NCBI RefSeq assembly: GCF_004363245.1
Contig: NZ_SNYV01000013.1
Span: 396,939-460,938 of the forward strand
Source: Sphingobacterium yanglingense
GTDB lineage: Bacteria > Bacteroidota > Bacteroidia > Sphingobacteriales > Sphingobacteriaceae
Direction of reading: 5' to 3'
Length of the DNA stretch: 64,000 nucleotides
Shown here: piece by piece, positions 60,306 to 64,000 of the stretch
How positions within the stretch are numbered: the stretch's first letter is position 1
Layout: every line of letters begins with the position of its first letter
Position numbers and translations under genes: made by a program
The notes under the pieces: model-generated
The model's input: only the letters and a program-made list of their open reading frames with translations
Database searches by the model: none
What the model was told of the DNA's origin: nothing

Positions 60306-60701
60306 ATGACTATTATCCAGAACAACGTAGTAATAAATAAGCCTATAGGCGATGTTTATGCTTTCTTGGCTGATTTGAACAACCACGAGCAGCTGATGCC
60401 TGAGAATATTTATAATTGGACATCGACTGTGGACGAGGCTCGCTTTACCATTAAAAATATGGCGAAACTAGCCCTGAAGATCAGTCAGCGTGTTGAGAAC
60501 AAAGAGATTGTTTGTGTGCCTTCTGAAGAGGCTCCTTTTGAAATCAAATTGGCTTGGAGATTGGAAGAGCAGGGTGCAGGAACTAAAGCTACGTTTGTCA
60601 TCGAAGCACAGCTTAATATGATGATGAAAATGATGGCTTCGGGACCTTTACAAAAATTGGTCGATCATCAGGTTCAACGGTTGAAAGAGACGTTAGGATA
60701 G
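60306..60701 (+). CDS. SRPBCC-family (START-like) protein
   Basis: 131 residues. A single SRPBCC fold: beta strands with VINKPIGDVYAFLADLNNHE at the start and a C-terminal amphipathic helix (ASGPLQKLVDHQVQRLKETL). Members bind hydrophobic ligands; this small type is conserved in Bacteroidota next to pyrE but is not characterised. A terminator follows. Confidence 0.88.
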   Translation: MTIIQNNVVINKPIGDVYAFLADLNNHEQLMPENIYNWTSTVDEARFTIKNMAKLALKISQRVENKEIVCVPSEEAPFEIKLAWRLEEQGAGTKATFVIEAQLNMMMKMMASGPLQKLVDHQVQRLKETLG

Positions 60702-60728
60702 TAAAGATTGTTTTATCAAAAAATAATG

Positions 60729-60758
60729 AAGGGTAGATTTGTTTCTACCCTTTTTTTT
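60729..60758 (+). terminator. Intrinsic terminator after the SRPBCC gene
   Basis: AAGGGTAGA and TCTACCCTT pair over 9 bp, with a 4-6 nt loop, followed by eight Ts. Confidence 0.85.
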
Positions 60759-60840
60759 ATTCGCCGAAAGTTGTGGATAATAGGGGAAATTGGTGTAAAA
60801 TTTTTGGTTTTGAAACGTTTTTATTGACAGGAGAGTGATA

Positions 60841-60868
60841 TTGTAACGATTTGGATTCAGTATTTTTG
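60841..60868 (+). promoter_or_regulatory. Promoter of the exonuclease gene
   Basis: TTG (60841-60843) and TATTTTTG (60861-60868) match -33 and -7 with a 17-bp spacer, one of the best promoter matches in the window. Start near 60874, leader about 25 nt. Confidence 0.6.
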
Positions 60869-60898
60869 TATATACAGATTTAGAATTATCTTTAGCCC

Positions 60899-61840
60899 AT
60901 GGAATTAAATTTGAGAAGACCGTTAGCCTTTTTTGACTTAGAAACTACAGGTGTAAATATTGCTACGGACAAGGTTGTTGAGATTGCTATCGTAAAAATA
61001 TTACCTGGCGGTGGCGAGGAAGTATACACAAAAAAGGTTAATCCCGGGATTCCAATTCCAGCAGCGTCATCGTTGTTTCACGGCATTTATGATGAGGACG
61101 TAAAAGACCTGCCACTCTTTAAAGAATTGGCACAAGAGATTGCTGATTTTATAGGAGATGCTGACTTAGCAGGGTATAATTCCAATAAATTCGATGTCCC
61201 TATGCTGATGGAAGAGTTCTTAGCAGCGGGAGTTGATTTCTCTTTGGAAGGACGTGCTTTTATCGATGTACAGAATATATTCCATCAAATGGAGCAGCGT
61301 ACGCTGAAGGCGGCTTACCGTTTCTATTGCGATCAAAGTTTGGAGAATGCGCATCAAGCTGAGGCAGATGTCCGTGCTACTTATGAGGTGCTTAAAGCGC
61401 AGTTGGACAAATATAATGGAGTTGCTTTTGAAGATAAGCATGGAGACGTATCTTACCCTGTAGTGAATGATGTTCAGGCACTACATACGTTTACAAACCT
61501 GTCCAAGCCTGTTGATTTTGCGGGCCGTTTGGTCTACAATGAAGAGGGGGAGGTGACTATTAATTTTGGTAAGCATAAAGGTAAAAATGTGACGGATGTA
61601 TTTGATGTAGAACCAAGTTACTATGCCTGGATGCAAAATGGAGATTTTCCACGTTATACTAAAAAGGTGTTAGAGAATATCTGGAATGCATATAAGAGCC
61701 AGAAAAAAGAAGTAAAAACAAAAGAGGCTACTGAGGGGGGAGGTCATGTGAAACGTGAGTTTAAGAAAAAGGTAGACGAGCCTAGTAAACCTATAACGAA
61801 TGATATGTTAAAGGGGTTGCAAGATAGATTTGGGAAGTAA
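60899..61840 (+). CDS. 3'-5' exonuclease, DEDDh type (DNA polymerase III epsilon-like)
   Basis: 313 residues. Motif I FFDLETTGVN, motif II AGYNSNKFDVPML, motif III HQAEADVRAT: a complete DEDDh active site (about residues 12-165). A C-terminal part (about 205-265) has GEVTINFGKHKGKNVTDVFD and the WMQNGDFP type of sequence, as in exonuclease X-like C-termini. Likely proofreading or repair nuclease. Confidence 0.94.
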   Translation: MELNLRRPLAFFDLETTGVNIATDKVVEIAIVKILPGGGEEVYTKKVNPGIPIPAASSLFHGIYDEDVKDLPLFKELAQEIADFIGDADLAGYNSNKFDVPMLMEEFLAAGVDFSLEGRAFIDVQNIFHQMEQRTLKAAYRFYCDQSLENAHQAEADVRATYEVLKAQLDKYNGVAFEDKHGDVSYPVVNDVQALHTFTNLSKPVDFAGRLVYNEEGEVTINFGKHKGKNVTDVFDVEPSYYAWMQNGDFPRYTKKVLENIWNAYKSQKKEVKTKEATEGGGHVKREFKKKVDEPSKPITNDMLKGLQDRFGK

Positions 61841-61860
61841 TATAGAATAATAGAAAATAG

Positions 61861-62823
61861 ATGAATACACAACAAGAGATTGAACACGTAAAATGTCTAA
61901 TCATTGGCTCAGGTCCGGCTGGATATACTGCAGCTATTTATGCGGCGCGTGCCGATTTGAAGCCTGTCGTTTATACAGGTATAGTACCTGGAGGACAGTT
62001 GACTCAGACTACTGAGGTGGACAACTTTCCAGGGTATCCGCAAGGTGTAACTGGTCCAACGATGATGGACGATCTTCGTGCGCAAGCAGAACGCTTCGGA
62101 ACAGATGTGCGTTTTGGTTATGCTACTAAAGTTGATTTCTCTAAAGAAGGTGGTATACACACTGTTGTTATTGATGGTGTGAAAACTGTTACTGCAGAGA
62201 CTGTGATTATTGCTACTGGTGCTACAGCTAAATATTTAGGACTGCCTTCTGAGCAATTATATATGGGTGGTGGTGTTTCGGCATGTGCCGTATGTGATGG
62301 GTTCTTCTACAAAGGACAGGATGTGGCTATCGTTGGAGCTGGAGATACAGCGGCTGAGGAAGCTACTTATTTAGCTAAGCTATGTAATAAGGTACATATG
62401 TTAGTTCGCCGTGACGAGTTCCGTGCTTCAAAAGCAATGGTGCACCGTGTAATGAACACGAAGAATATTGAAGTTCACTATATGAGCGAAGCACAAGAAA
62501 TCCTAGGTGACGGTCAGGTGGTTACAGGTGTACGTGTATTGAATAACCAAACAAAAGAAACCAAAGACTTAGAGGTAACAGGTTTCTTTGTCGCTATTGG
62601 ACATCAGCCAAACACAGAGTTGTTCAAAGACGTTTTAGATATGGACGAGACTGGTTATTTGATTACAAAACCAAATATTACAGCTACTAATATCCCTGGT
62701 GTATTTGCTTGTGGTGATGTACAGGATAATGTATACCGTCAAGCAATTACTGCTGCAGGTACAGGATGTATGGCAGCTTTAGAAGCTGAACGCTATTTAG
62801 CTGCTAAAGAAGACGGTGAATAG
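61861..62823 (+). CDS. trxB: Thioredoxin-disulfide reductase
   Basis: 320 residues, usual length. FAD-binding GSGPAGYTAAIYAARA, redox-active CAVC (in ACAVCDG), NADPH-binding GAGDTAAEEA, and ACGDVQDNVYRQA near the C-terminus. Reduces thioredoxin with NADPH. It starts 20 bp after the exonuclease and ends with a strong terminator. Confidence 0.97.
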   Translation: MNTQQEIEHVKCLIIGSGPAGYTAAIYAARADLKPVVYTGIVPGGQLTQTTEVDNFPGYPQGVTGPTMMDDLRAQAERFGTDVRFGYATKVDFSKEGGIHTVVIDGVKTVTAETVIIATGATAKYLGLPSEQLYMGGGVSACAVCDGFFYKGQDVAIVGAGDTAAEEATYLAKLCNKVHMLVRRDEFRASKAMVHRVMNTKNIEVHYMSEAQEILGDGQVVTGVRVLNNQTKETKDLEVTGFFVAIGHQPNTELFKDVLDMDETGYLITKPNITATNIPGVFACGDVQDNVYRQAITAAGTGCMAALEAERYLAAKEDGE

Positions 62824-62840
62824 TAACTGTTTTTCAAATA

Positions 62841-62877
62841 AAAAAGGGGATTTTTCAAAAGAAAATCCCCTTTTTTT
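62841..62877. terminator. Bidirectional intrinsic terminator between trxB and the DUF4180 gene
   Basis: A long stem AAAAAGGGGATTTTC/GAAAATCCCCTTTTT with T runs on both strands, between convergent genes. Confidence 0.85.
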
Positions 62878-62880
62878 ATT

Positions 62881-63246
62881 TTAATGTAGTCCACCAAAGA
62901 GTTCGAGTGCTTCTTCTCTTGAGGATACAAAGTGGATTCGTTTCATGCGATTGCTCTCCCGTATGAAGTCTTGCAAACTTTTGCTTTCATAAACTGTAAA
63001 ATCTCCTACTATAGCGAGGTAGGCTTGATAGGTGGAGAATTTTTGAAGGATATCACCTGCTAGTTTGGTTTTTAGATTAAAGAAGTTTGGAGTGATATTC
63101 TCTTGATATAAAATCAATTTGTCTGCATCACTATAGAGGCAGTTCATCATCAGATTTAATGCATCTTCCTGATTTTGAATAAAAGTTGCTTCTCCTGTTA
63201 TCTCTGCAATCTTGCCCTGTTTGGCCGGTATGTAATTGATTTCCAT
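62881..63246 (-). CDS. DUF4180-family protein
   Basis: 121 residues from ATG 63246 (MEINYIPAKQGKIAEITGEA); the frame is open from 63297 but the family starts here. A small alpha/beta domain (about 15-115; ALNLMMNCLYSDADKLILYQ, GDILQKFSTYQAYLAIVGDF). Function unknown; related to phage-type or regulatory small proteins in other bacteria. Convergent to trxB. Confidence 0.85.
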   Translation of the reverse strand: MEINYIPAKQGKIAEITGEATFIQNQEDALNLMMNCLYSDADKLILYQENITPNFFNLKTKLAGDILQKFSTYQAYLAIVGDFTVYESKSLQDFIRESNRMKRIHFVSSREEALELFGGLH

Positions 63247-63310
63247 AGCTCGTTTTGTCTGTTGCTCTAAAAATGTGCTTATCGTAAAGATAAGCAAATG
63301 AAAGGCTATA

Positions 63311-63345
63311 AAAAAAGGACTATTTTTTTTGAAATAGCCCTTTTG
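63311..63345 (-). terminator. clpB terminator
   Basis: Stem 63313-63325 with 63332-63344; the single imperfect pair (A63319/C63338) becomes a U-G wobble in minus-strand RNA, and on that strand a T run follows. It lies just downstream of the clpB stop. Confidence 0.75.
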
Positions 63346-63373
63346 TATTTGATTTTAAATCCGAAATGGTGCT

Positions 63374-64000
63374 TTATGTGTTGGACTGTTCGTTTTTATT
63401 GATAAATACAAACTTTCCGTCAAAGACATCCAACTGTATGATAGAATCACTCGTTACGTTACCGGCCAGAATTTCCTTGGATAGCTCATTAAGGATGCGT
63501 TTCTGAATGACACGCTTCAGTGGTCGGGCACCATAGATTGGGTCGTAACCAAGCTGTGCTAACCAGTCTAACGCATCTTCGGATGCGGACAAGAATATAT
63601 TCTGCTCTGCGAGCTGTCTTTGTACACGGTCAAACTGCATGCGTACAATGCTTCCGATTTCATTTCGGCTCAATGGGGTAAACATGATGATTTCATCAAT
63701 TCTGTTCAAAAACTCCGGACGTATGGATTTTTGAAGAAGTTCAAAAACTTCGTCTTTTGTTTTTGCAACAACTTCATCTCTATTGGTATCCGTCAAGGTC
63801 GCAAAATTCTCTTGAATCAAATGCGAACCCGTATTGGATGTCATGATAATGATGGTGTTTTTGAAGTTTACTACCCTTCCTTTATTATCCGTAAGGTGGC
63901 CGTCATCTAATACCTGCAGCAAGATGTTAAATACATCTGGATGGGCTTTCTCTATTTCATCGAGAAGAACCACCGAGTATGGACGGCGTCTTACAGCTTC
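63374..64000 (-). CDS. clpB: ATP-dependent chaperone ClpB, C-terminal part (5' end outside the window)
   Basis: The frame is open from 64000 down to the stop at 63374, about 208 residues. It holds the end of the second AAA+ module: Walker B VVLLDEIEKAHPDVFNILLQ, sensor 1 IIMTSNTGS, the arginine-finger region RPEFLNRIDEII, and the C-terminal small domain with GARPLKRVIQKRIL. ClpB disaggregates proteins after heat stress with DnaK. Confidence 0.96.
   Translation of the reverse strand, partial: EAVRRRPYSVVLLDEIEKAHPDVFNILLQVLDDGHLTDNKGRVVNFKNTIIIMTSNTGSHLIQENFATLTDTNRDEVVAKTKDEVFELLQKSIRPEFLNRIDEIIMFTPLSRNEIGSIVRMQFDRVQRQLAEQNIFLSASEDALDWLAQLGYDPIYGARPLKRVIQKRILNELSKEILAGNVTSDSIIQLDVFDGKFVFINKNEQSNT

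Noticed and set aside
1..64000. tRNA or rRNA genes, CRISPR arrays, integrases or complete insertion sequences
   Set aside because: None seen on either strand by inspection; short tRNAs can be missed by eye, so a tRNAscan run would settle that part.

Overview
The window reads as chromosomal DNA of a Bacteroidota bacterium in the Sphingobacteriaceae, most like Sphingobacterium (an inference from gene content, not a database match). The signs are four SusC/SusD outer-membrane uptake pairs, three of them with ECF sigma/FecR switches, SPII lipoproteins throughout, TlpA-type thioredoxins beside SusCD pairs, Bacteroidota-only families (DUF4843, PKD-like, DUF3810, probable DUF6520), promoters of the TAnnTTTG (-7) type, few Shine-Dalgarno sequences, and typical Bacteroidota intergenic repeats.

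Layout. 1-6260 (minus): locus A, sigma > FecR > SusC > SusD (SusD cut by the window edge). 6411-6603: a repeat with terminal inverted repeats. 6646-13712 (minus): locus B, same order. 14036-26644 (plus): locus C, sigma > FecR > SusC > SusD > DUF4843 > PKD-like lipoprotein > three thioredoxin-fold proteins. B and C are divergent. 27162-37001: accessory stretch with an orphan gene, a 338-bp repeat in two copies, a STAS-like gene with a broken ATPase partner, a zinc-type operon (small protein, COG0523 GTPase, Fur-family regulator, second COG0523 GTPase, lipoprotein), an Rpn-family nuclease, and an HTH gene with a four-part fusion protein (HTH / unknown / transglutaminase-like / GNAT). 37194-42826 (plus): a long structured leader, then locus D (TlpA-like > SusC without STN > SusD), which has no sigma/FecR pair. 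42892-48500: DUF6520-like protein, AraC regulator, then a 56-residue peptide, an LpxL-like acyltransferase, a LytS/LytTR two-component pair and a helical protein. 48656-52133: HTH gene, an unusual A/C-rich noncoding tract, and a group resembling a phage lysis cassette (DUF6266-like protein, holin-like membrane protein, exported amidase, lipoprotein with a C-terminal membrane anchor). 52344-64000: mainly housekeeping genes (Lrp, UPF0502, HDAC-like, NdpA, DUF3810, NUDIX, pyrE, SRPBCC, exonuclease, trxB, DUF4180, clpB).

How it works together. In loci A-C the SusC receptor carries an N-terminal STN domain; a loaded receptor should signal through TonB contact to FecR, free the ECF sigma factor and raise susCD transcription. 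In loci A and B I also find, on the opposite strand in the FecR-susC gap, a -7 promoter element followed about 75-90 nt later by a strong intrinsic terminator. This predicts a cis-antisense sRNA over each susC leader. Locus D seems to use another control: a roughly 390-nt leader with a multi-tier hairpin, two mutually exclusive pairings, and a 16-bp stem ending just before the first start codon.

The best candidates for something new are the antisense RNAs, the locus D leader, the peptide/acyltransferase/two-component operon, the four-part fusion protein, the lysis-like cassette with a u-spanin-type protein, and a repeat family whose hairpin arms covary between copies. I saw no tRNA, rRNA, CRISPR array, integrase or complete insertion sequence.
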